Source of the DNA: Prevotellaceae bacterium
Lineage (GTDB): Bacteria > Bacteroidota > Bacteroidia > Bacteroidales > UBA932
DNA length: 19,260 nt
NCBI GenBank assembly: GCA_031267155.1
Contig: JAIRZR010000402.1
Coordinates: forward strand, 1-19,260
Direction: 5' to 3'
Under the pieces are notes generated by a model. It did no database searches. It worked only from the letters and a program-made list of their open reading frames with translations, and was not told the DNA's origin. The translations under genes were made by a program, and so were the position numbers. Shown piece after piece: positions 1 to 7,062 of this stretch. The first letter of the stretch is position 1, and every line of letters starts with the position of its first letter.

Positions 1-275
1 AATGCTGCATTTATTGTTATCATGTCATGTGGTATATTTTGTTTTATAATTTCTTCAATAATTTCCAGCGCCTTTTTACAATCTATCACTCCTAATGCCT
101 TTAGCATTTCAGATTGGGTTTCCCATGTCCGTTCGTATTTTCGTTCTTCCAGATATTTTTGATATAATTCTTCTCCTAATTCTGTCATTTTATTTTTCCC
201 AATTTCTACAGCAGCCCGTCTTCTTTCAGGTGTTTTTTTTGAGTTTAATTTTTCTCTTGTTTCATCAATTGTCAT
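1..275 (-). CDS. Partial hypothetical protein, possibly HEAT-like
   Basis: An open minus-strand frame starts at ATG (275-273) and runs off the left edge, giving 91 residues without a stop. It begins MTIDETREKLNSKKTPERRR and is rich in Glu, Lys and Arg. The stretch after about residue 55 (SEMLKALGVIDCKKALEIIEEII) looks like a pair of amphipathic helices of HEAT-repeat type, but the match is only by eye. A perfect GGAGG lies 7 bases before the ATG, which is unusual here because the other genes show no clear Shine-Dalgarno. A Bacteroidetes -7 element lies about 65 bases upstream. The strong ribosome site and A-rich codons may point to transfer, for example from a Firmicute, but that is inference. 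Function is not recognised. Confidence 0.65.
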   Translation of the reverse strand, partial: MTIDETREKLNSKKTPERRRAAVEIGKNKMTELGEELYQKYLEERKYERTWETQSEMLKALGVIDCKKALEIIEEIIKQNIPHDMITINAA

Positions 276-339
276 AATAATTCCTCCATAAATGTCTTTT
301 ATCCGTATTCCGTATCATGTTCTTATAATTTTTTCCGGA

Positions 340-348
340 GCAAAGATA
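340..348 (-). promoter_or_regulatory. -7 promoter element of the left-edge gene
   Basis: Read on the minus strand this is TATCTTTGC, matching the Bacteroidetes -7 consensus TAnnTTTG. Transcription would start near 333 and leave a leader of about 58 bases before the ATG at 275. The -33 element is not clear. Confidence 0.5.
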
Positions 349-456
349 AGCAAAATAATCAGCGAAGTCTCCGCATGTAAGAGTTTTGGTTTGCTTTTCC
401 AATACTTCGGACTTGATCACCGGAAATATTTCGCCCTAAGTTCATGGAATCTGAAA

Positions 457-476
457 TTATACCGCGCATGGTATAA
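457..476. repeat. Inverted repeat between divergent promoters
   Basis: TTATACC and GGTATAA form perfect 7-base arms around GCGCAT. It lies about 110 bases from the minus-strand -7 box and 75 bases from the trp -7 box, so it could be a regulator site. There is no further support. Confidence 0.3.
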
Positions 477-551
477 ATTTATTTTACAGGCAAATACGGA
501 ATCATGCAAAGATTTTTTTGCGAAAAGTATATTGGATTTGGAAAAATAGTG

Positions 552-560
552 TACATTTGC
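552..560 (+). promoter_or_regulatory. -7 promoter element of the trp unit
   Basis: TACATTTGC matches the Bacteroidetes TAnnTTTG element. A TTG lies about 17 bases upstream as a possible -33 element, slightly closer than usual. Predicted start of transcription is near 566, giving a leader of about 170 bases before trpB. Confidence 0.5.
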
Positions 561-667
561 GCCGTAAAAATGAATTGATATGAATTTTAATGCAAGAGGT
601 AATTTTTGGTGGTGGCGTTCGCAGTTTCAGAATTGTGAATGAAGATTATCGTGCATTGACTGTAGAT

Positions 668-704
668 GGGGGTTGTCGGATTTCACGGCAGCCCTCAAAT
701 TTTT
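668..704 (+). terminator. Terminator-like hairpin in the trp leader
   Basis: An 11-bp stem (668-678 with 686-696, three G-U pairs) encloses a 7-base loop and is followed by AAATTTTT. It lies between the trp promoter and the trpB start, the position expected of a transcription attenuator. No clear antiterminator was found. A 44-codon open frame (590-724) with one Trp codon runs across the hairpin, so classical Trp-codon attenuation is not supported. Confidence 0.4.
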
Positions 705-738
705 GGTACATGCAGGCAAATTAAATAAATGTAATTAT

Positions 739-1923
739 ATGGATTATAATGTTAATAACGAAGGGTTTTACGGAGAATTTGGAGGAGCTTACATTCCCGA
801 AATCCTTTATTCGAATGTTGAAAATCTGAAGAACAACTATTTGCGGATTATCAACGAAGACAGTTTCAAGGCCGAGTTCGAGGTTTTGATGCGCGATTAT
901 GTGGGACGTCCGTCTCCGCTGTACTTTGCAGGACGCCTGTCTCAAAAGTACGGGACGCGCATATATCTCAAGCGTGAGGATTTGAACCATACCGGAGCGC
1001 ATAAAATCAACAACACTGTCGGGCAAATGCTTCTGGCGCAGCGTATGGGCAAGACCCGCATCATCGCCGAAACGGGAGCGGGACAGCACGGTTTGGCAAC
1101 GGCAACCGTGTGTGCACTGCGGGGGATGAAATGTATTGTGTACATGGGCGAAACCGACATTGCCCGGCAGCAGCTCAATGTGCAGAAAATGAAAATGCTC
1201 GGGGCAGAAGTGCGTTCCGTGTCAAGCGGCAATAAAACCCTGAAAGACGCTACCAACGAGGCTATTCGCGACTGGTGCTGCAATCCCTCGGACACTCACT
1301 ATATCATAGGCTCGACCGTCGGACCCCATCCCTATCCCGACATTGTCGCCCGTTTCCAAAGCATTATAAGCCGGGAAATCAAGTCCCAACTTGCTGAAAA
1401 GGAAGGACGCGATTATCCCGATTACCTGATTGCCTGCGTCGGCGGAGGAAGTAACGCCGCCGGTACGTTTTATCATTATCTGAACGATATGAGGGTGAAA
1501 CTCATCGGAGTGGAAGCCGCCGGTCTGGGAGTGGATACCGACAAAACCGCGGCAACCATCCATCTTGGCAAAAAAGGCATTATTCACGGGAGCCGGACGT
1601 TTGTGATGCAGGACGAAGACGGGCAGATCACCGAACCGTATTCCATTTCGGCGGGACTGGATTATCCGGGGATAGGTCCTGTTCATGCCAGTCTTTTTAC
1701 CACACAGCGCGCGGAGTATCTGGCTGTAAGCGACAGTGAAGCGCTTGCTGCGGCAGTCGAGCTGACTCAGCTGGAGGGCATTATCCCCGCTCTGGAATCG
1801 TCGCATGCGCTTGCCGTTTTCGGGCAGAAAAAGTTCAAGCAGGAAGATATACTCGTTCTGTGCCTTTCGGGACGGGGGGATAAGGACATGGATACCTTTT
1901 TGGAACAGATCGGCAGAAGTTAA
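739..1923 (+). CDS. trpB: Tryptophan synthase beta chain
   Basis: The 394-residue product makes L-tryptophan from serine and indole (final step of tryptophan synthesis), normally in a complex with TrpA. The PLP lysine lies in HTGAHKINN (Lys89), the catalytic glutamate in ETGAGQHG (Glu111), the cofactor-phosphate loop in GGGSNAAG (about 235-242), and the C-terminal LSGRGDKD is typical. The start chosen is ATG 739, because MDYNVNNEGFYGEFGGAYIPE matches where this family normally begins. The frame stays open upstream to a TTG at 673, but that segment lies inside the leader hairpin and resembles nothing. It is followed after 24 bases by trpE, in the Bacteroidetes order trpB-trpE. trpA is not in the window. 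Confidence 0.96.
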   Translation: MDYNVNNEGFYGEFGGAYIPEILYSNVENLKNNYLRIINEDSFKAEFEVLMRDYVGRPSPLYFAGRLSQKYGTRIYLKREDLNHTGAHKINNTVGQMLLAQRMGKTRIIAETGAGQHGLATATVCALRGMKCIVYMGETDIARQQLNVQKMKMLGAEVRSVSSGNKTLKDATNEAIRDWCCNPSDTHYIIGSTVGPHPYPDIVARFQSIISREIKSQLAEKEGRDYPDYLIACVGGGSNAAGTFYHYLNDMRVKLIGVEAAGLGVDTDKTAATIHLGKKGIIHGSRTFVMQDEDGQITEPYSISAGLDYPGIGPVHASLFTTQRAEYLAVSDSEALAAAVELTQLEGIIPALESSHALAVFGQKKFKQEDILVLCLSGRGDKDMDTFLEQIGRS

Positions 1924-1947
1924 TTTGATAATTTTATAAAAATATAA

Positions 1948-3342
1948 ATGATGAATACAAAAATAACAGTTATACGTAAAAATTTGCTTGCCGATTTGCA
2001 GACGCCGGTAAGTATTTATCTAAAAGTTAGAGATATGTCGCCGCAGTCGGCGCTGCTCGAAAGTTCCGACTATCATTCGGCGGACAACAGTTTTTCGTTT
2101 ATCGGAATTGAGCCTGTTGCGTCCTTTTCTGTCAGCAATGGCACGGTTATCATGCAATATCCCGACGGGCAGATCGTGGAGAGTTCGCTTGCCGGAAACA
2201 GTTTGCCAAATGTATTGAACAGTTTTGTGAAAAGTTTCGAAACAGTGGGAGAAAACAGCAGCGAAAACGGTTTTTTCGGCTACACGGCTTATGATACGGT
2301 AAAGTATCTGGAAAATATAAGCATTGATCTTTCCCGGGATTCCCTGCCGGAAATAAAATACATCCTCTACCGCTTTGTGATTGCCATCAATCACCTGCGC
2401 AACGAAATGAGCATAACCGAAAACCTGACGGCAGGACAGCAAAGCCGCATGGACGAACTGATTTCCACTATAGACAGCCGCAATTTCCCGATCTACGATT
2501 TCAATTCACTGGGAGAACCCTCCTCATCCATCTCGGACAGCGATTATAAGGAAATGGTTGAGCGGGGAATAAAACACTGCATGCGCGGGGATGTGTTCCA
2601 GATTGTGCTTTCGCGTCGTTTCGAGCAGCGTTTCACCGGAGATGATTTCAAGGTTTACAGGGCTTTGCGCTCGATAAATCCTTCACCATATCTTTTCTAT
2701 TTCGATTTCGGGTCGTACCGAATATTCGGCTCGTCGCCGGAAACACATGTCAAAGTCGATAAGAATACTGCTACCATTGACCCTATCGCAGGCACTGTTC
2801 CCCGCACGGGCAATGACGAAAAGGACGCCGAACTTGCGAAAATACTTCTTGAAGATCCGAAGGAAAATGCCGAACATGTCATGCTGGTTGATCTGGCGCG
2901 CAACGACCTTAGCCGCAATTCGAAGAATGTATATGTGAAATCATACAAGGAAATACAGTTTTATTCGCATGTGATTCACATGGTATCACGTGTGTGCGGA
3001 GAAATATCTCCGGAACTGAACCGAATAAGCCTTTTTGCGGATACTTTTCCGGCAGGTACGCTTTCCGGAGCGCCAAAGGTACGCGCCATGCAGCTGATCA
3101 ATCAGATAGAAAAACATCCGAGAGGGATTTACGGCGGATGCATAGGACATATCGGATTCGACGGAAATCTGAATCAGGCTATAACAATCAGAACTTTCGT
3201 CAGTTGCAATAACACTCTCTACTATCAGGCGGGAGCGGGGATAGTGTCAAAATCCAAACCCGAAAACGAACTCGCAGAAGTAAACAGCAAACTGGGAGCG
3301 CTGAATAAGGCAATTGAACTTGCCAATAAAAAACAGTGGTGA
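1948..3342 (+). CDS. trpE: Anthranilate synthase component I
   Basis: The 464-residue product converts chorismate to anthranilate, the first committed step to tryptophan, using ammonia released from glutamine by TrpG. The LLESS motif (36-40) is the tryptophan feedback site. The chorismate-binding fold carries GDVFQIVLSRRF (about 214-225), PSPYLFYFDF (245-254), GSSPE (261-265), PIAGTVPR (279-286), DLARNDLSR (315-323) and TFPAGTLSGAPKVRAM (366-381). Two ATG codons stand in tandem at 1948 and 1951 and either could be used. The usual next gene, trpG, is absent. The stop overlaps a GTG that opens a small frame of unknown standing. Loose similarity to isochorismate or aminodeoxychorismate synthases is outweighed by the LLESS motif and by trpB next door. 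Confidence 0.95.
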   Translation: MMNTKITVIRKNLLADLQTPVSIYLKVRDMSPQSALLESSDYHSADNSFSFIGIEPVASFSVSNGTVIMQYPDGQIVESSLAGNSLPNVLNSFVKSFETVGENSSENGFFGYTAYDTVKYLENISIDLSRDSLPEIKYILYRFVIAINHLRNEMSITENLTAGQQSRMDELISTIDSRNFPIYDFNSLGEPSSSISDSDYKEMVERGIKHCMRGDVFQIVLSRRFEQRFTGDDFKVYRALRSINPSPYLFYFDFGSYRIFGSSPETHVKVDKNTATIDPIAGTVPRTGNDEKDAELAKILLEDPKENAEHVMLVDLARNDLSRNSKNVYVKSYKEIQFYSHVIHMVSRVCGEISPELNRISLFADTFPAGTLSGAPKVRAMQLINQIEKHPRGIYGGCIGHIGFDGNLNQAITIRTFVSCNNTLYYQAGAGIVSKSKPENELAEVNSKLGALNKAIELANKKQW

Positions 3343-3638
3343 AACAGAGGCCAGTCGAAAAACGAAACCGCAATCTGCGTATCAGGAGAAACAAACTGAA
3401 GCTGGCAGGCGAAAATCCCGAAGTTGGCGTGTATTTCATCAATGAGGCTACAGGCGAACTGATCAAAGTGGAAGCCGACGAAATCGTTGATAACAAACCT
3501 CCCGAACTGATCCTTCTGCCACCACTGCTCCTTTTCGGACGGAGTTTCCAGGAATGCATGATCCGCAAACTGATTCTACGGTTCCGTAGCGGGTTTGGAC
3601 TTTTTTTTACACGACGGTCGAGATGCTCCCTAATATAA
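3336..3638 (+). CDS. Small uncharacterised frame after trpE, possibly frameshifted
   Basis: A 100-codon frame opens with GTG overlapping the trpE stop, so translation could be coupled. The first 70 or so codons use the same codons as the neighbouring genes and read as a basic start followed by NPEVGVYFINEATGELIKVEADEI (first part shown only as GVYFINEATGELIKV) and a Pro/Leu-rich stretch. After a T8 run (3601-3608) this frame ends poorly, while a -1 frame continues to a TAG at 3782-3784 with a plausible Pro/Asn-rich sequence. It may be a broken gene of about 150 codons, or just non-coding DNA. No family is recognised, and it does not resemble TrpG. Confidence 0.25.
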   Translation: MVKQRPVEKRNRNLRIRRNKLKLAGENPEVGVYFINEATGELIKVEADEIVDNKPPELILLPPLLLFGRSFQECMIRKLILRFRSGFGLFFTRRSRCSLI

Positions 3639-3826
3639 TAGCTGAAACGAAGTCTCCTAATATAGGCAAACAGTGGACGACAAAAATCCCCGCTCCAAAT
3701 GTCGGCATCGGCAGTGTGAGCGAGGATTTTCTTTCTCCCTGTACCGAAATTATTTCTCCGAACGGGGAAAATCCTCCCTTTTAGTCAGGACGTCCTCGCT
3801 TTAAGCCCGCACAGTATAATAAAACA
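3343..3826 (+). other. Region between trpE and pnp with self-complementary segments
   Basis: Apart from the doubtful small frame, this stretch holds AAAATCCCCGCTC (3683-3695), GAGCGAGGATTTTC (3718-3731) and GAAAATCCTC (3767-3776). The middle segment can pair with either flanking one, and also with CCTCGCT at 3794-3800. The last pairing precedes CCCTTTT and could act as a weak trp terminator. Confidence 0.3.
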
Positions 3827-3856
3827 GAAAGAGCACAAAGTATTCTGTGCTCTTTC
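3827..3856. terminator. Bidirectional terminator between trpE and pnp
   Basis: A perfect 11-bp stem (GAAAGAGCACA with TGTGCTCTTTC) has an 8-base loop. Going rightward it is followed by TTCAATTAATTT, and on the minus strand by CTGTTTTATT, so it can serve both the trp unit and the convergent pnp gene. Confidence 0.75.
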
Positions 3857-3893
3857 TTCAATTAATTTATATTAAGCAAAGACAAACAAACAA

Positions 3894-6143
3894 CTAATTT
3901 CTCCTTTTCCCGTTGAAAGGTTTACGTCCGCCTCTATCGCCTCTGTCACTCCGATCGCCTCTGTCTCTGTCTCTGCCGGGTCTGTCTCTTCTGTCCGGTC
4001 GTTCAGTATGTTCGGGTTCGACATATCCTTCGGGCTTGGGCAGGAGCACGCGCCTTGACAGTCTCAGTTTGCCTGTTTTTTCTTCAATTTCCAGCAGTTT
4101 GACTTCGACTTCGTCTCCTTCCTTCAGGACTTCTTCTACAGTATTCAGACGTTTCCAGTCGATTTCGGAGATATGCAGCAAGCCGTCTTTTCCGGGAAGA
4201 ATTTCCACAAAAGCGCCATAGCTGTGTATAGCCCTGACCTTTCCCTTATATATTGTACCGGGTTCCGGTCCGAAAGCAATGATTTTGATCCTTGCAATAG
4301 CATCGTCGATCATTTCCTTGTCGGGAGCGAAAACATCGACAAATCCCTTTCCATCCTTTTCGGTAATAGTGATTGTCGTGTTGGTGAGTTTCTGTATTTC
4401 CTGTATCACTTTTCCGCCCGGACCTATAACCGCGCCGATAGTGTCTGCAGCGATAACTATCTGTTCTATACGCGGGACGAATGGCTTGTAGTCCTCTCTC
4501 GGTTCCGAAATGGTTTTCATCATTTCGTCCAGTATGTGTAAACGTCCCTTTTTAGCCTGTTCCAGCGCCTCTTCCAGTATTTCGTGGGAAAGTCCGTCCA
4601 CCTTTATATCCATCTGCGTTGCAGTGATGCCGTCCCTGGTTCCCGTCACCTTGAAATCCATATCGCCCAAATGGTCTTCATCGCCAAGTATATCGGAGAG
4701 AATAGCGTATCTGCTGGCTTTATTTTCGGATATCAGACCCATGGCTATTCCGGAAACGGGTTTCTTCAGTTTCACTCCCGCATCCATGAGCGCCATAGTT
4801 CCCGCACAGACGGTAGCCATTGACGACGAACCGTTGGATTCCAGAATGTCGGAAACAACGCGTACGGCATAAGGATTCTCTTCCCCTACCGGAACCATGG
4901 GCTTCAATGCCCTGAAAGCCAGATTTCCGTGACCGATTTCCCTTCTGCCCGTACTTCTGATGGGTTTTGCTTCTCCCGTAGAGTATGGAGGAAAATTGTA
5001 GTGTAAAACAAACTGTTCCGAACCCTGCACCAAAACGTCGTCGACCTGCTTTTCATCTAATTTGGTGCCAAGAGTAACGGAAGTAAGCGACTGGGTTTCA
5101 CCGCGGGTAAAGATAGCCGATCCATGTACGGCGGGCAGATAGTCGACTTCGCTCCATATCGGGCGTATTTCCGCAGTCGAACGTCCGTCGAGCCGGATGC
5201 CTTCGTCGAGTATCATTCTGCGCATTGCCCGTTTCTCCACATCGTGGTAATATCGAAGAACCAGAGGTGTTTTCTCCTCGCGTTCTTCTTCGGGAATGGT
5301 TTCGATGTATTCTTCTACAAGAGCCTCGAAAGCATCGGTACGCTCGTGTTTGCCTGTTCCCGATTTCGCGATTTGATAGCAGCGGTCGTAGCAAAATTCT
5401 TCGACAGCCTTCCTCAAATCCTCGTCGTTCTCCTCATGGCAGTATTCCCTTTTAACCGTCTTGCCTGTCTCTTCCTGAAGGTCAAGCAGAACCCTGCAAT
5501 GCTCCTTTATCTCTTCATGGGCGAATTTTATGGCTTCCAGCATGTCGTGTTCCGAAACTTCTTTCATTTCCCCTTCCACCATCATTATGTTGTCCAGGGT
5601 TGCTCCTACCATGATATCAATATCGGCCTCAGCCAGTTGAGAGAAATTCGGATTTGTTACAAGTTCACCGTTAACGCGCGCCACGCGGACTTCCGAAATC
5701 GGTCCGTTGAAAGGAATGTCCGATACGGCAAGCGCCGCCGAAGCAGCCAGCCCCGACAGTGCGTCGGGCATAATGTCTTTGTCGGCAGAGATTAAGGTGA
5801 TGGTAACATAAACTTCGGCATGAAAATTGTCAGGAAACAGAGGACGCAACGCTCTGTCGACCAGTCTTGAAGTAAGTATTTCATTGTCGGATGGCCGCGC
5901 TTCCCTTTTCAAAAACCCGCCCGGGAAACGCCCTGAGGCGGCATATTTTTCTTTGTATTCAACCTGCAGGGGCATAAAATCTACTTCCGGCTTTGCTTCC
6001 TTTGCACAGGTAACAGCAGCCAAAAGCATTGTCTTTCCCATTTTCACAACAACAGAGCCATCAGCCTGTTTTGCCAGCTTGCCGGTTTCTATCTCTATTT
6101 CCCGGCCGTCTTTCAGTACGATTGTCTTTTTAACGATATTCAT
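3894..6143 (-). CDS. pnp: Polyribonucleotide nucleotidyltransferase (PNPase)
   Basis: The 749-residue enzyme degrades RNA 3' to 5' by phosphorolysis in the cytoplasm as a trimer. Two RNase PH-like halves carry family signatures: FMPLQVEYKEKYAASGRFPGG near residues 56-76, RPLFP near 100, then GRSTAEIRPI and HYNFPPYSTGE in the second half. A KH domain with GPGG lies at about 560-618, and an S1 domain (GTIYKGKVRAIHSYGAFVE onward) at about 627-700. The last 48 residues are an Arg/Asp/Gly-rich, low-complexity tail (RDRDRGDRSDRGDRGGR), as in other Bacteroidetes PNPases and probably an RNA contact. It lies downstream of rpsO, the conserved bacterial pairing, but a strong terminator separates them, so pnp probably also has its own promoter. 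Confidence 0.97.
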   Translation of the reverse strand: MNIVKKTIVLKDGREIEIETGKLAKQADGSVVVKMGKTMLLAAVTCAKEAKPEVDFMPLQVEYKEKYAASGRFPGGFLKREARPSDNEILTSRLVDRALRPLFPDNFHAEVYVTITLISADKDIMPDALSGLAASAALAVSDIPFNGPISEVRVARVNGELVTNPNFSQLAEADIDIMVGATLDNIMMVEGEMKEVSEHDMLEAIKFAHEEIKEHCRVLLDLQEETGKTVKREYCHEENDEDLRKAVEEFCYDRCYQIAKSGTGKHERTDAFEALVEEYIETIPEEEREEKTPLVLRYYHDVEKRAMRRMILDEGIRLDGRSTAEIRPIWSEVDYLPAVHGSAIFTRGETQSLTSVTLGTKLDEKQVDDVLVQGSEQFVLHYNFPPYSTGEAKPIRSTGRREIGHGNLAFRALKPMVPVGEENPYAVRVVSDILESNGSSSMATVCAGTMALMDAGVKLKKPVSGIAMGLISENKASRYAILSDILGDEDHLGDMDFKVTGTRDGITATQMDIKVDGLSHEILEEALEQAKKGRLHILDEMMKTISEPREDYKPFVPRIEQIVIAADTIGAVIGPGGKVIQEIQKLTNTTITITEKDGKGFVDVFAPDKEMIDDAIARIKIIAFGPEPGTIYKGKVRAIHSYGAFVEILPGKDGLLHISEIDWKRLNTVEEVLKEGDEVEVKLLEIEEKTGKLRLSRRVLLPKPEGYVEPEHTERPDRRDRPGRDRDRGDRSDRGDRGGRKPFNGKRRN

Positions 6144-6225
6144 TTTTATTTACTTTATAATCTTGTCAGAATAATTTTGATTCGGTTACAGCTTTCCTCA
6201 GGCTTATGTTAAAGGTAAAACAAAA

Positions 6226-6260
6226 AAAGAAGGTAATGCATTTGCAGGATTACCTTCTTT
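6226..6260 (-). terminator. rpsO intrinsic terminator
   Basis: A perfect 12-bp stem (AAAGAAGGTAAT with ATTACCTTCTTT) has an 11-base loop. Read on the minus strand it is followed by a T run with a single G. It sits about 10 bases after the rpsO stop and before pnp, so it ends or attenuates rpsO transcripts. Confidence 0.8.
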
Positions 6261-6270
6261 AGCAGTCTTT

Positions 6271-6543
6271 TTATTTTCTAAGATTCAGCGCTTTAACTAT
6301 ATTCCTGTATCTTTCGATATCTACCCGTTTCAAATAATCAAGCAAACGGCGTCTTTTACCTACCATACGTAATAAAGAACGTTCGGTGCCGTGGTCTTTC
6401 TTATTGACCTTCAAGTGCGCCGTAAGATGGTTGATACGGTAGGAAAATAAAGCGACTTGGCTCTCAGGCGAGCCGGTGTCTGTATTAGACTTCCCGTAAT
6501 CTTTGAAAATTTCTTGTTTCCTTTCTGCTGTTAAATAATTCAT
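6271..6543 (-). CDS. rpsO: 30S ribosomal protein S15
   Basis: The 90-residue product has the full S15 length and pattern: TGSPESQVALFSYRINHLTAHLK in the first half, KKDHGTERSLLRMVGKRRRLLDYLK in the middle, and RYRNIVKALNLRK at the end. S15 binds the three-way junction of 16S rRNA and helps form the central domain of the small subunit. It lies directly upstream of pnp, the conserved gene order. A close -7 element lies 28 to 37 bases before the start codon. No autoregulatory leader could be recognised in the short 5' region. Confidence 0.98.
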   Translation of the reverse strand: MNYLTAERKQEIFKDYGKSNTDTGSPESQVALFSYRINHLTAHLKVNKKDHGTERSLLRMVGKRRRLLDYLKRVDIERYRNIVKALNLRK

Positions 6544-6570
6544 TATAATACTTTTTAAGAAATTTCGTGG

Positions 6571-6580
6571 CGCAAAGGTA
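6571..6580 (-). promoter_or_regulatory. -7 promoter element of rpsO
   Basis: On the minus strand this reads TACCTTTGCG, an exact match to TAnnTTTG. The start of transcription would be near 6565, about 20 bases before the rpsO ATG. Confidence 0.6.
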
Positions 6581-6709
6581 TATCTTTTTTTTTAATTAAA
6601 AGAAAAATGATAAAAATAATTAAATATTGGTGCTTGAAAAACCCGTTTTTATGAAGCGTATCGATACTTAAAGCCCTGGACAGTTGCATATAATAAAAAC
6701 AGTAAAATG

Positions 6710-6727
6710 TTTATATCCGGATATAAA
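6710..6727. repeat. Perfect 18-base palindrome
   Basis: TTTATATCCGGATATAAA is a perfect loopless palindrome in the A/T-rich gap upstream of rpsO, about 130 bases from its promoter. This could be a dimer-binding site. No partner regulator is visible. Confidence 0.35.
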
Positions 6728-6799
6728 AATAAATGATTTTGTCTGAATCAGGATTAAAGAATTTACAAAAATAAAAAACTCCTTTACTAATGTTGCCAA

Positions 6800-7002
6800 T
6801 TTTGGCTTTTGATACCCGGAATTTCCTTGGAATTTTTCGTGTTTTGGCTTTTGACGTCCGGAATTCCTTGGAATTTTTCGTGTTTTGGCTTTTGACGCCC
6901 GGAATTCCAAAGAATTTTTCGTGTTTTGGCTTTTGACACCAGAAATTCCAAAGAATTTTTCGTCCCGAAGTCTCTGGCGCTAAAAATTCCAAAGAAGTCG
7001 GG
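6800..7002. repeat. 41-bp tandem repeat array, four units plus a degenerate fifth
   Basis: Units lie at 6800-6841 (42 bp), 6842-6882, 6883-6923 and 6924-6964, with a diverged fifth at about 6965-7002. Each starts TTTTGGCTTTTGA, carries a GGAATTCC-like core and ends GAATTTTTCGTG. The rest of the gap 6544-7062 holds no gene that I can support. Because 41 is not a multiple of 3, the three minus-strand frames across the array show the same peptide in turn, which argues against coding. There are no unique spacers, so it is not a CRISPR array. The array lies between a terminator of the acyltransferase gene and the rpsO promoter. Confidence 0.85.
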
Positions 7003-7020
7003 AATATTCAACAAAAGAAA

Positions 7021-7047
7021 CCACAATATCTAAAAAAGATATTGCGG
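7021..7047 (-). terminator. Terminator after the acyltransferase gene
   Basis: On the minus strand a 10-bp stem (CCGCAATATC with GATATTGTGG, one G-U) has a 7-base loop and is followed by TTTCTTTTG. It lies 15 bases beyond the acyltransferase stop. Confidence 0.65.
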
Positions 7048-7062
7048 TTATACAGGTATCCT

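Larger units (their letters stand above)
276..738. other. Divergent intergenic region
   Basis: No convincing gene lies between the left-edge minus-strand gene and trpB. The stretch holds the two divergent promoters (near 340-348 and 552-560), an inverted repeat at 457-476 and the trp leader. An open frame at 292-549 is judged spurious because it covers the minus-strand promoter and resembles no known protein. Confidence 0.5.

Noticed and set aside
292..549. 85-codon plus-strand open frame
   Set aside because: It covers the minus-strand promoter and an inverted repeat, resembles no known protein, and is most likely chance.
590..724. Classical trp leader peptide
   Set aside because: It has only one Trp codon, located after the hairpin, and no clear antiterminator or ribosome site.
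673..738. Longer TrpB start at TTG 673
   Set aside because: The extra 22 residues lie in the leader hairpin and do not match the family, whereas ATG 739 gives the normal N-terminus.
5098..5795. Long open frames on both strands inside pnp
   Set aside because: They are shadow frames of the well-supported PNPase gene.
6800..6964. CRISPR array
   Set aside because: Units are directly adjacent without unique spacers, and no cas gene is present.
6668..7026. Three overlapping minus-strand frames with Lys/Ser-rich repeats
   Set aside because: They are the 41-bp tandem repeat read in each frame; the unit is not a multiple of 3 and no frame is favoured.
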